The notes under the pieces: model-generated | Database searches by the model: none | Told to the model about the DNA's origin: nothing | The model's input: only the letters and a program-made list of their open reading frames with translations | Made by a program: the position numbers and the translations under genes | Assembly (NCBI GenBank): GCA_913061415.1 | Contig: CAJXUD010000002.1 | Span: 310,001 to 374,000, forward strand | Length of the DNA stretch: 64,000 nucleotides | Direction of reading: 5' to 3' | From: an uncultured Oleispira sp. | GTDB lineage: Bacteria; Pseudomonadota; Gammaproteobacteria; Pseudomonadales; Oceanobacteraceae | Shown: in pieces, positions 42,801-49,835 of the stretch | Position numbering within the stretch: the first letter of the stretch is position 1 | Layout of the letters: each line of letters begins with the position of its first letter

Positions 42801-45236
42801 ACGCTCAATACTGCTTAATATTCGATTCGCGGCATCCGTAACGGACTGAGCTTTACGTAAGCGCTCATCCAACAATTGCTGCTTATGGCTTTCGAAAGAT
42901 TGATAAACTTCGTCCCTTTTCGCCATAATGTCACTAAGAAATTCTTCAAAATCACTGAACTGACTTTCAAGTTCTTCTAACTGCACCAGCAAGCGCGATA
43001 GCTGTTCATCACAACGCTCTGGCGTAGTCGACATCCCAAGCGCATTAGTAATACTTTGCGAGAATAATTTAAACTGCGCACTAAACTGCGCGATGGCTTC
43101 TTCTGAACCAACGGATTTTTGTTTATGTTTAGCGGCGGCTTTACTCTGATTAAGCTTTGAATAGACTTCTGAAATAGCATCAATAATACGTGTGCGCACA
43201 GTCGCATCATTAACTTTTAAAGAAGACATCAGCTCAGATAATAAATCCAGGCCTGATGCTGTTTCTTCTATCTGCTCAATAATGGGCGCTAGCACGGCAA
43301 TTGTTTCTGCTTTACTAACTTCATCATCAAAGGTTTCTATTTTATCAAAATACGGAGAGAGCGCAGCGTCTTGTGATAAAAACTCAACCGTTTTTTCGCT
43401 TAGCTTTTCTTGTGTTTGAATAAGATGCTGATCCAATTCGTCTAGACGGACGGTATCGATGTAGCGGTTTTCTTTAATCGTTGCGAGGTGACCACGTTGC
43501 TGACGTAAAGCATTCAATGCAGCAACAAATTCTTCTGCGACTTGCCAGTTTTCAGGGCGTATAGAAGCGATGAGTTTTTGTTGTTGTTCTTCTGCGTTCG
43601 ACATTGCATGCTGAGACTGCTGCCGAATACTCTGAACTTTCTCAAATTCATCAATCACCAGTTCAGAGGTTTTCGATATTTGCTTAATCAAAGAAGCAAT
43701 TGAATTATTGGGGTCGATTAAAACTTCTTGGCTATTTGAATATTCTTCGATCCAGTAATGGGAGTCAAAAAAGCGATTCGCCGTTTTACTGAGCTCTTCG
43801 TAAATTCTTGCCGATACAGTTTGGTCGGAAATCATGCGATGCAAGCTGAATAAATCAGAAACCCCTCGCACTAACGATGCATTACCTATTTTGCCAAAGA
43901 AGCTCTGACTCACATCCGCACGACTGGCATAATCGTCACTAACAAAAGACGTTTGCCAAATTTGCATGGGATGAATACGCGTCGGTTCGTTCTCGGCAGA
44001 AAAAATAACCAAAATACCATTATCAGAGAGTGCATAACCGTGACCATAGATAGGGTTTTGCATCGACTTACTAATTAGATTATAGGAAAAAAGTCCAAAT
44101 AGTCCTTGCTCTGGTTCGTAAAAAACAAACAGTACATCTTCACCATTAGGTGACTTGATCATGCGTTTGAATTTAAGGGATTGACCGTCTTCTAGTGACG
44201 CTAAAGCATCTCCTTCAAAGGTTTTCATTTCACCGGTTTGCAAATAATAACCACCGGGGAAAATAATACCGTGATCTTCAGGCAGTTGAACACAAGACTG
44301 ACCAATGTCATCAATTTTAACCACTTCATCGGTTAACGTATTAAAAACAAAATAGCGCCACTGCTCTTCTCTGTAGGGTAATATTTTTAATAGTACCAGT
44401 GCGCCTACACTGGCGTAAAAAAACTGGCCGTCATCTAGGGATTGAGTTTTATCCTCAACCGGCTCGCTATAAACACCTTGACCATTTTCGGTATTGTTTT
44501 CGATTTTAATGGTCAAATCGCCATTAATCGTTTCTACAAATACTTTATCAAGAATATTGATATGAGAGTGGCGGCCATGCTCGGTATCTTCACGATCGGT
44601 GGCTATCCATTCAAAATCGTAGGCGTTTGGCAGCTGAATATCACGTTCACCACGATTATCAATGTAGGTAATGTCTTTGCCATCGGCAGAAACTGACCAA
44701 CGAAAAACACGAATGTCTTCTAAGCGTTCGCCAATTTGAAAGCCCGCTAATAACTTGCCATCTTTTACCGTTAGCTGTACCAAGCGCGTTTGTTTGTAAT
44801 AACGATAGAGCTCGATAAAATCGCTTTGAAATGATGGCGAAGCTAAAAAGCTATCGTCATAACTGGCGGTTTCAAGACTGTAACTTTCCCCATCATTATT
44901 GAGTTTAAATAATGAAAACACATCTTCAACAACGGTTTCTTTTTTTAGACCAATAAAGACGTTATAGCCAAAAAGAAGATAATCACCGATTTGCACCATG
45001 TCTCGCGCTACACAGTTATTTTCTGTGCGTACACGGACTCGCGAAATAACACTCAAATCTGAACTGCCAAATTCAGATAATCGTGCTTCATTTAAAGCTC
45101 GAGCTTGTTGGTTTAATAGTCGCCCTTGCTCAACTAAGCGCTTACGAATAACGTCATAAGCACCACCTTCGGCAACGGCATTCTCTACTTGATTTTCGAC
45201 TTGGTTTTCGACTTGAGTGTTTTTTTGCTCAGCCAT
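39807..45236 (-). CDS. giant coiled-coil AAA+ ATPase (DUF3686/'DNA repair ATPase' family)
   Basis: A 1809-residue protein without signal peptide. Residues 1-~25 hold a VENQ repeat. Residues ~30-480 are beta-rich and propeller-like. Residues ~490-920 are coiled coil (HAMSNAEEQQQKLIASIRPEN ...). The AAA+ domain (~1300-1560) has Walker A PPGYGKTTL near residue 1325, Walker B MLYLDDIQ near 1392 (Asp-Asp in place of the usual Asp-Glu) and sensor-1 VVMAGNP. Coiled coil returns at the end. Databases label this family a DNA repair ATPase, but context (flotillin, PspA, YqiJ) points to the membrane. AAGGATCTCGCT precedes the ATG. Confidence 0.85.
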   Translation of the reverse strand: MAEQKNTQVENQVENQVENAVAEGGAYDVIRKRLVEQGRLLNQQARALNEARLSEFGSSDLSVISRVRVRTENNCVARDMVQIGDYLLFGYNVFIGLKKETVVEDVFSLFKLNNDGESYSLETASYDDSFLASPSFQSDFIELYRYYKQTRLVQLTVKDGKLLAGFQIGERLEDIRVFRWSVSADGKDITYIDNRGERDIQLPNAYDFEWIATDREDTEHGRHSHINILDKVFVETINGDLTIKIENNTENGQGVYSEPVEDKTQSLDDGQFFYASVGALVLLKILPYREEQWRYFVFNTLTDEVVKIDDIGQSCVQLPEDHGIIFPGGYYLQTGEMKTFEGDALASLEDGQSLKFKRMIKSPNGEDVLFVFYEPEQGLFGLFSYNLISKSMQNPIYGHGYALSDNGILVIFSAENEPTRIHPMQIWQTSFVSDDYASRADVSQSFFGKIGNASLVRGVSDLFSLHRMISDQTVSARIYEELSKTANRFFDSHYWIEEYSNSQEVLIDPNNSIASLIKQISKTSELVIDEFEKVQSIRQQSQHAMSNAEEQQQKLIASIRPENWQVAEEFVAALNALRQQRGHLATIKENRYIDTVRLDELDQHLIQTQEKLSEKTVEFLSQDAALSPYFDKIETFDDEVSKAETIAVLAPIIEQIEETASGLDLLSELMSSLKVNDATVRTRIIDAISEVYSKLNQSKAAAKHKQKSVGSEEAIAQFSAQFKLFSQSITNALGMSTTPERCDEQLSRLLVQLEELESQFSDFEEFLSDIMAKRDEVYQSFESHKQQLLDERLRKAQSVTDAANRILSSIERRSLKFTDAEHLNTYFASDSLVLKTADMVERLRDLENAVKADDIESRFKSIKEQALRSLRDKTEIYENGGNVIKLGPRHKFSVNTQELDLTIVPREGELNIHLTGTDYFEQLTRTDLLELRPFWEMALESESPEVYRSEYLVSLIIEAADNNTDDLNNDLLQQALLDENKLRDLVRDFANPRYKEGYEKGIHDHDAVLLLQKLLPAIDSADQLKFDPLSRGLAQVFWANIQHLERDAASNLLALHQQADSWHERAQSAFQMKKIFNNNKAIQLLHREINQAFTDFFTHYELAIAASDINRSADYFVHELSRDRVEFIASKYAQQLVDELKHSLDDSSWRKLHATLDKLVGQVAQRWNLTHSWLTALVDGKGLTTLARYIPEAVAMINAEGRIERRPTEVDTELTISGLLGDHPRIDKQVITLAIDEFLQRLDDHKHRVVVGFHHYHAMRQGIIEEERALLGLESFKPKPLSSFVRNRLINESYLPLIGDNLAKQMGTLGDSKRSDLMGLLMMISPPGYGKTTLMEYVASRLGLIFMKINCPSLGHDVLSLDPEQAPNATARQELEKLNLGLEMGSNVMLYLDDIQHTHPEFLQKFISLCDGTRRIEGIWKGKTKTYDMRGKKFCVVMAGNPYTETGEAFQVPDMLANRADIYNLGDILGGMDEQFALSYVENCMTSNSVLAPLATRDLNDLYKIVRMINGENIATTDLSHQYSSAELNEITEVLKKLFVIQDVVLKINQQYIASAAQSDDYRTEPSFRLQGSYRNMNKMAEKVSSVMNHGELMQMIADHYVGESQLLTNGSEENLLKLAELRGEMTDEESARWTKIKSDFLRNKAMGGDDADVGGKVIGQLVDLVGGVKSLSENAEQSNQLREQDKLQRLESEALRRSEEQPYEAASIEQLQGLNQSLSQFTSVVSAGMKYIAQQSSQKEVPKVEVINQPVPGLDKILKALADTMENSIFPMVRSMDRKIDIDLKTHDKMKEISTQLRALETEYRMKK

Positions 45237-45355
45237 AGCGAGATCCTTCTGTTCTAACGATTATCCCAAAGATGGCTGTTAAAGCCTCCTTTAAAACGAA
45301 GAGTCAGAGAGCGTAATTGCTACGCCCCCTGTATTAGCTTAAATACTCAATCGTA

Positions 45356-47335
45356 TTAACTATTCGTCGTCGCTTCGTTACTAGCCGTCACTTCGCTATC
45401 AGCAGCTGTTTTTTTCTTGCTTTGGTTATCCATTACCGTCGCTAATAATGCACCCACAGTACTGCTCTTCTGAGCAACACCATCAATCGCTTTACCTAAC
45501 GACAAAGATTTAGAGAAGGTGTCGAAGAAATGGCCTTCACCACCCACAATATCGATTTTCGCTTTCTGCAGAGCCGTCGATAGAACTTCTGCATTATCAC
45601 GCGCAATTTCTTTACCCGCATCCAACGAAGCAATCGCTTCTTTGAAGGCTGTCTCTAGGCTCATACGGAACTCTTCGTGGTCACGAGCTTGTTCGCTCAT
45701 GCCGCCCATAGCATCGAACTTCTCAACCAGACCTTCGGCTTCGGCTTTAAAGTGTTCGCGCGTAACATCGGCTTCAGCAAGACCGACTTCTTTCGTTGCG
45801 GTCGCATTTGCGCTGCCTTTAGCACTGATTACTTCAGCATCGGCTAAACCTGTTTCACGCAACGCCTTACCTTCTGATACGCCTTTCGCAGCAACAACCG
45901 CCGCTTCAGCTAGACCTTCTTTCTCTAAGGCATCCGCTTTCGCTTCTTGTACTTTTGCTTGTGCTAGCCCAGGTGCCGCTTGCTCTGCTTGTGTACCTTC
46001 CGCCAGTTTCTTCTTCGATTCCGCTTCTTTCGAAGACGCATCTAGATTTGCTTGAGCCAGCGTCGTAATTTCTACGGCTTTGAATTTGGCTGCCTGCTCT
46101 TCAGCTTCGGCCGCTTTCACTTGCTTAACCTTTAACTCATCGGCATCGCCTTCGGCCGCCAATACTTGAATCTGCTTCAGACGATCAGCTTCAGAAACTT
46201 CACGTACTTCTTTAATACGCTCTTCTTCGATCGCAACCGTTTTATCAACCACAACACGCTCACGGATAACGTTAGCGATTTCTTTCTTTTCGATCTCAAT
46301 GGCTTTTTCAGCTTCAATCGTCTGCAAGTCAACTTCACGTTCACGGGCAACGATCTCTAAATCTTTAGCGCGGGTCACTTTTTCAACTTCAATCACAACC
46401 GCACGCTGGCGATTCTGTTCGGCGACTTCGATTTCACGTTTTTGATTTTCAGTTTGAACCGCTAGGTCTTGCTCAACCTGAATACGAGTTGCTTCTGATC
46501 TGCCACGTTCTTCTTCTTGTACTTTTAACGTTTCAGCTTCTTCACGAGCACGAATGGTCGCAACCTCTCGTTCTTGCTTCGCTTCTGCATCAGCCTGCTG
46601 ACGCTCTAACTCAAGCATGGCTTCACGTGTTTCTACATTCTTCTTTTTAATGGCTAGATTTTCGTTTTGCTCTAGCTCATTGGTAATCACATTCTGGCTA
46701 GCGGTTAGCTGTGTGATTTTTTTGATACCCTCAGCATCAAGAATGTTATTAGAATCCAATGCGTGTTTTGGTGTTTGCTCTAAATAATCAATGGCAACAT
46801 CTTCTAATACATAACCGTTCAAATCGTCACCAATTACTTCTACGATTTTTTCACGGAACTGTAGACGATTTTCAAATAGCTGAACAAATTCGATCTGCTT
46901 ACCCACGGTTTTCAAGGCTTCAGAGAATTTAGCAGCAAAAAGATCATAAACAGCCTCTTTATCGGATGCGCGATCAGCACCAATCGACTTAGCAACGCGT
47001 AATACATCTTCTGGGGTTTCATTCACTCGTAAGTAGAAAGCAACAGTGATATCTGCTCGCATGTTATCCAGGCAGATCAAGCCGTCTTTACCGCGACGAT
47101 CGACTTCTAAAGTGATCAATGAAACTTTCATTAATTCCTTTTTGTAGATAATCGGATAGACCAATGCGCCAGTGAAGTGCACCTTAGGGGTTGAGCTCAT
47201 GTCGTTTACGATCAACGCTGTGCCTTGTGCTACCTTGATGTAAAAGGCTTGGAATAACATCGCAAGCCCCATCAGGATAATAATAAAAATTCCCAAGCCG
47301 GTTAAGATCGGCATTAATACTGATAAATCAGCCAT
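45356..47335 (-). CDS. flotillin-like SPFH protein (YqiK type)
   Basis: A 659-residue membrane-anchored protein. One N-terminal helix (residues ~8-30) leads into an SPFH/Band-7 domain (~30-210, ALIVNDMSSTPKVHFTGALVYPII). A very long Glu/Ala/Lys-rich coiled coil (~210-560) includes repeated EAxxKxEGL-like units typical of flotillins. Flotillins oligomerise on the inner membrane and mark ordered lipid zones. GGAG lies 8 nt before the ATG. The YqiJ-type gene lies 72 bp upstream; this YqiJ/YqiK pairing is known in E. coli. Confidence 0.9.
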   Translation of the reverse strand: MADLSVLMPILTGLGIFIIILMGLAMLFQAFYIKVAQGTALIVNDMSSTPKVHFTGALVYPIIYKKELMKVSLITLEVDRRGKDGLICLDNMRADITVAFYLRVNETPEDVLRVAKSIGADRASDKEAVYDLFAAKFSEALKTVGKQIEFVQLFENRLQFREKIVEVIGDDLNGYVLEDVAIDYLEQTPKHALDSNNILDAEGIKKITQLTASQNVITNELEQNENLAIKKKNVETREAMLELERQQADAEAKQEREVATIRAREEAETLKVQEEERGRSEATRIQVEQDLAVQTENQKREIEVAEQNRQRAVVIEVEKVTRAKDLEIVAREREVDLQTIEAEKAIEIEKKEIANVIRERVVVDKTVAIEEERIKEVREVSEADRLKQIQVLAAEGDADELKVKQVKAAEAEEQAAKFKAVEITTLAQANLDASSKEAESKKKLAEGTQAEQAAPGLAQAKVQEAKADALEKEGLAEAAVVAAKGVSEGKALRETGLADAEVISAKGSANATATKEVGLAEADVTREHFKAEAEGLVEKFDAMGGMSEQARDHEEFRMSLETAFKEAIASLDAGKEIARDNAEVLSTALQKAKIDIVGGEGHFFDTFSKSLSLGKAIDGVAQKSSTVGALLATVMDNQSKKKTAADSEVTASNEATTNS

Positions 47336-47407
47336 AACAATTACTCCATTTGTTTTTAAGTTTCGTTTTTTAAAGTTCTAAGTTTCGTTTTTTTTAATTT
47401 CAGTTTT

Positions 47408-48100
47408 TTAATTCAAGAAGTCGGTTTCGGAGATCACCCGATACGCATGCTGATCTTTTAGATATTCCAATAAGACTACTCGATCGCCTTTTTTAAAGGT
47501 TTCATCACCATGGGTACGTGCTTTAAATATTAAGCCCGCACCACCGTCCGCTAATAGCACTTCACCAAAAGAAGCGTCTAGGCGCAAAGAACGCACAATA
47601 GCGGTTTGGCCAAGCACATTTTTTATCGAATTTTTATACATATTGGCGAAGAAAGGCTTGAGTGGTTTTATGACCTGCGCCGTCATTAATATTGATATAG
47701 CGAGGGAACCCAAAAGAATCGGTAAGCCGACGATATACTCTATTATTTCATTCGGAATAAATGGAAAGATAAAATGAACCGCGAAGTAACAGATTAACCA
47801 GCCAAATAAAGATAAGAAAGAAAGACTGACTGTTAATGGCACACCATTAAGACCCAGTTTTAATAGCAAACCTGCGACAGCATTGGCACCTGTGCCAGTA
47901 TCGTTAGTAAGGTCACCATTAATTTCGAGATCGCCTTCTGGAATATCCATATCTAAGATATCCAGGTCTACCACGCCTAGCACCGCACTCAACCAATATA
48001 AGGTCGTTAGGGCTAATAAGAGGGTAAAAAACAGCGTCGGGAAGGAAGCAATATTTTGATAGAAGGGATCCATCTTATCACTTAACAATATTGCAAACAT
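47408..48100 (-). CDS. yqiJ: YqiJ-type membrane OB-fold (NfeD-like) protein
   Basis: A 230-residue protein with about three membrane helices (residues ~20-40, ~95-115, ~125-150) and a C-terminal OB-fold (GQTAIVRSLRLDASFGEVLLADGGAGLIFKARTHGDETFKKGDRVVLLEY), the module of NfeD-like flotillin partners. ATG 48100 has AAGGA 7 nt upstream; a GTG two codons earlier is the alternative. It precedes the flotillin gene, as yqiJ precedes yqiK in E. coli. Confidence 0.82.
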   Translation of the reverse strand: MFAILLSDKMDPFYQNIASFPTLFFTLLLALTTLYWLSAVLGVVDLDILDMDIPEGDLEINGDLTNDTGTGANAVAGLLLKLGLNGVPLTVSLSFLSLFGWLICYFAVHFIFPFIPNEIIEYIVGLPILLGSLAISILMTAQVIKPLKPFFANMYKNSIKNVLGQTAIVRSLRLDASFGEVLLADGGAGLIFKARTHGDETFKKGDRVVLLEYLKDQHAYRVISETDFLN

Positions 48101-48155
48101 GTGCACATCCTTGTCTTAAATTTATATCAATACGAATCCGCGTACTTTCATATGG

Positions 48156-48201
48156 CGCACCTTATATACAATTTATCTTTCAAGACAAAATATAAGGTGC
48201 G
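48156..48201. promoter_or_regulatory. inverted repeat between pspA-like and yqiJ genes
   Basis: CGCACCTTATAT (48156-48167) and ATATAAGGTGCG (48190-48201) are exact 12-bp inverted arms with a 22-nt spacer. It lies in the 176-bp gap inside the block. It could be a stem-loop that adjusts downstream expression or the operator of an internal promoter. Confidence 0.55.
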
Positions 48202-48276
48202 TTATATTAACGATTTTTAACGTCGTTAACAGTCGCTTCTTCTCATTTAAACCATAAAACAAACAATTAATTTAAA

Positions 48277-48963
48277 TTATTGTTTGTTTTTTAACCGCTC
48301 CAATACATTACTGGCCTGCTGCCCCTGGTTAGCTATACCTGCCTGCTGTAATTTCTCTTGAAGTGATTGCTCAGCAGTAGAACCTTGTAGTTCTTCAGCC
48401 GCTTGTAGCTTGGCAGCGGTTAACGTCTGCTTTTGCTTGATACGCTCTAAAGAATCCATGGCAGTTTGCAGTTTGGTATTAGAGCCTGCATACCGCTGAG
48501 ATACTGATTCTTGTGCACGCTGTACGCTTTCAGTCGCTTTCACTGTATCGATTTGCTGCTTCAAACGCTTGATATTATTATCGGCGGATGCAATCGCGGC
48601 TTTTAAACGGGCGGCACTTGTAGAAAAACCATTAACGGCCTCTTCTTCAAAGCCTTTTTGGTTTTCTAGCGTGGCAATTTTTTCAGCAATTTCTAATGCC
48701 AGTGCTTCATCTTTTTGCTCTAGAGCTTTCAGTGCATAACCTTCGTACTCAGTAATGCTACCGACTAGCGCTTCGACTTTTTGCTCGGCGACTTTTTGCT
48801 GAGCAATAATCGCGACCAAACTTTCTTTTGAAAGCTTTAGCTCAGCAGATGCGTCGCGTACTTCCTGATCTAAAATCCGCAGAGCCTGTGTATCCACAAC
48901 CGCCTCTCCTGCTTCATTCATTCCACCACGTAATGCCGTTAACATTTTTGACCATAAGTTCAT
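48277..48963 (-). CDS. PspA/IM30 family protein
   Basis: A 228-residue helical protein of the PspA/IM30 family (YjfJ-like). It opens with an amphipathic helix (MNLWSKMLTALRGGMNEAGEAVVD) and continues as long coiled-coil helices; QALRILDQEVRDASAEL matches the family helix 1-2 region. PspA proteins belong to the ESCRT-III superfamily and polymerise on stressed inner membranes. AGGAG lies before the ATG. The DUF2170 gene lies 26 bp upstream. There is no pspF/pspBC nearby. Confidence 0.9.
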   Translation of the reverse strand: MNLWSKMLTALRGGMNEAGEAVVDTQALRILDQEVRDASAELKLSKESLVAIIAQQKVAEQKVEALVGSITEYEGYALKALEQKDEALALEIAEKIATLENQKGFEEEAVNGFSTSAARLKAAIASADNNIKRLKQQIDTVKATESVQRAQESVSQRYAGSNTKLQTAMDSLERIKQKQTLTAAKLQAAEELQGSTAEQSLQEKLQQAGIANQGQQASNVLERLKNKQ

Positions 48964-48989
48964 GATTAATCTCCTAGATCTAAGGGTAT

Positions 48990-49637
48990 TTAAGCCGTTT
49001 CAGGCGTGGTTTGAAAAGTAAGAAACTCGGCGTAGGCTTGAGTTGCTTGAATGACGTTATTGGCCAACATATCGATTTCTAATAATATGTTCGATAATAA
49101 TGAAGACGCACTCAAGGCCCCAAACATGTGGTAAACCGATTCGCCATTCGCCATGGTATCTAAACTAATGGTCGATAATGGAAAGTACTTGTGCGTTCGC
49201 AATACTGCATCATTGAAGCCTGCAATATCGGCAACGTCATTAACCGACCACAATACCGACTCAACAATGATTTGCTCACCGACAACGGTTAAGAAAACCG
49301 GCAAATCACCAAAAGCCTTCATTTCTATATAGATCGAGGCATCAATACCATCAATCAGTTCGATACTGGCTTGATTCGTTGTAAATAGAGGCTCTTGCTC
49401 TAATGCCGCCTTTAAGCTCTGGCTTGTCCATAGCTCGGGTAATTCTTGTAAGTTTGCCATAACAAACTCTCCTTCCTTTATTGTTTCAACCAAATTTGGT
49501 TCACGTAACGTTTTCTCCGCCTGAGACAGCAGTCGTGCGTTCTCTGGGCGAATCCAAACTTCCTTTTTTACCAGCCCCTGCTCTCTTAAGCGGCGGCGGA
49601 ATTCTCTTTGATAGTGTGCTGATGTTTTTTGTGTCAT
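48990..49637 (-). CDS. yjfI: YjfI-like DUF2170 protein with N-terminal RHH-like segment
   Basis: A 215-residue protein. The N-terminal ~35 residues (YQREFRRRLREQGLVKKEVWIRPENARLL) resemble a ribbon-helix-helix DNA-binding segment. Residues ~75-210 match the DUF2170 domain found in YjfI, adjacent to a PspA homologue (YjfJ) in E. coli. It is the first gene of the minus-strand block, and the three palindromes upstream suggest that it binds its own promoter (inference). Confidence 0.75.
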   Translation of the reverse strand: MTQKTSAHYQREFRRRLREQGLVKKEVWIRPENARLLSQAEKTLREPNLVETIKEGEFVMANLQELPELWTSQSLKAALEQEPLFTTNQASIELIDGIDASIYIEMKAFGDLPVFLTVVGEQIIVESVLWSVNDVADIAGFNDAVLRTHKYFPLSTISLDTMANGESVYHMFGALSASSLLSNILLEIDMLANNVIQATQAYAEFLTFQTTPETA

Positions 49638-49651
49638 AACTAACCATACTC

Positions 49652-49707
49652 ATTACATGTAATGCCGTCAAGCATCACATGTAATAAAATAATGACTTAC
49701 ATGTAAT
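49652..49707. promoter_or_regulatory. three 12-bp palindromic operators at exact 22-bp spacing
   Basis: ATTACATGTAAT (49652-49663), ATCACATGTAAT (49674-49685) and CTTACATGTAAT (49696-49707) share the palindromic core ACATGTAAT and begin exactly 22 bp apart, two helical turns. They lie just upstream of the yjfI start and are likely to control the whole block. Confidence 0.8.
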
Positions 49708-49751
49708 ATTTTAAGAAGGACACAAGACCAAGGTTAGATAGGAATATAACG

Positions 49752-49817
49752 GTGAGTAAATATCCTAATTCGAAGAAAAAGCAGGAACAAGCTAGAAAAG
49801 CTAAAAAGGAGAACTGA
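49752..49817 (+). CDS. possible 21-residue Lys-rich peptide
   Basis: A GTG-start frame encodes MSKYPNSKKKQEQARKAKKE plus one Asn, strongly basic. AGGA lies 9 nt upstream. It sits between divergent yjfI and the end of the GH13 gene. Length and lack of recognised relatives leave it uncertain. Confidence 0.25.
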   Translation: MSKYPNSKKKQEQARKAKKEN

Positions 49818-49835
49818 TCAGTCTCTTAGGTCACA

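Noticed and set aside
39807-45236. Assigning the AAA+ protein a DNA-repair role
   Set aside because: The family label exists in databases, but nothing in the sequence or neighbourhood supports DNA repair; membrane-protein neighbours argue otherwise.
45519-46055. 178-residue plus-strand frame within the flotillin gene
   Set aside because: Antisense shadow of the Ala/Glu-rich coiled coil, whose codon bias opens the opposite frame.
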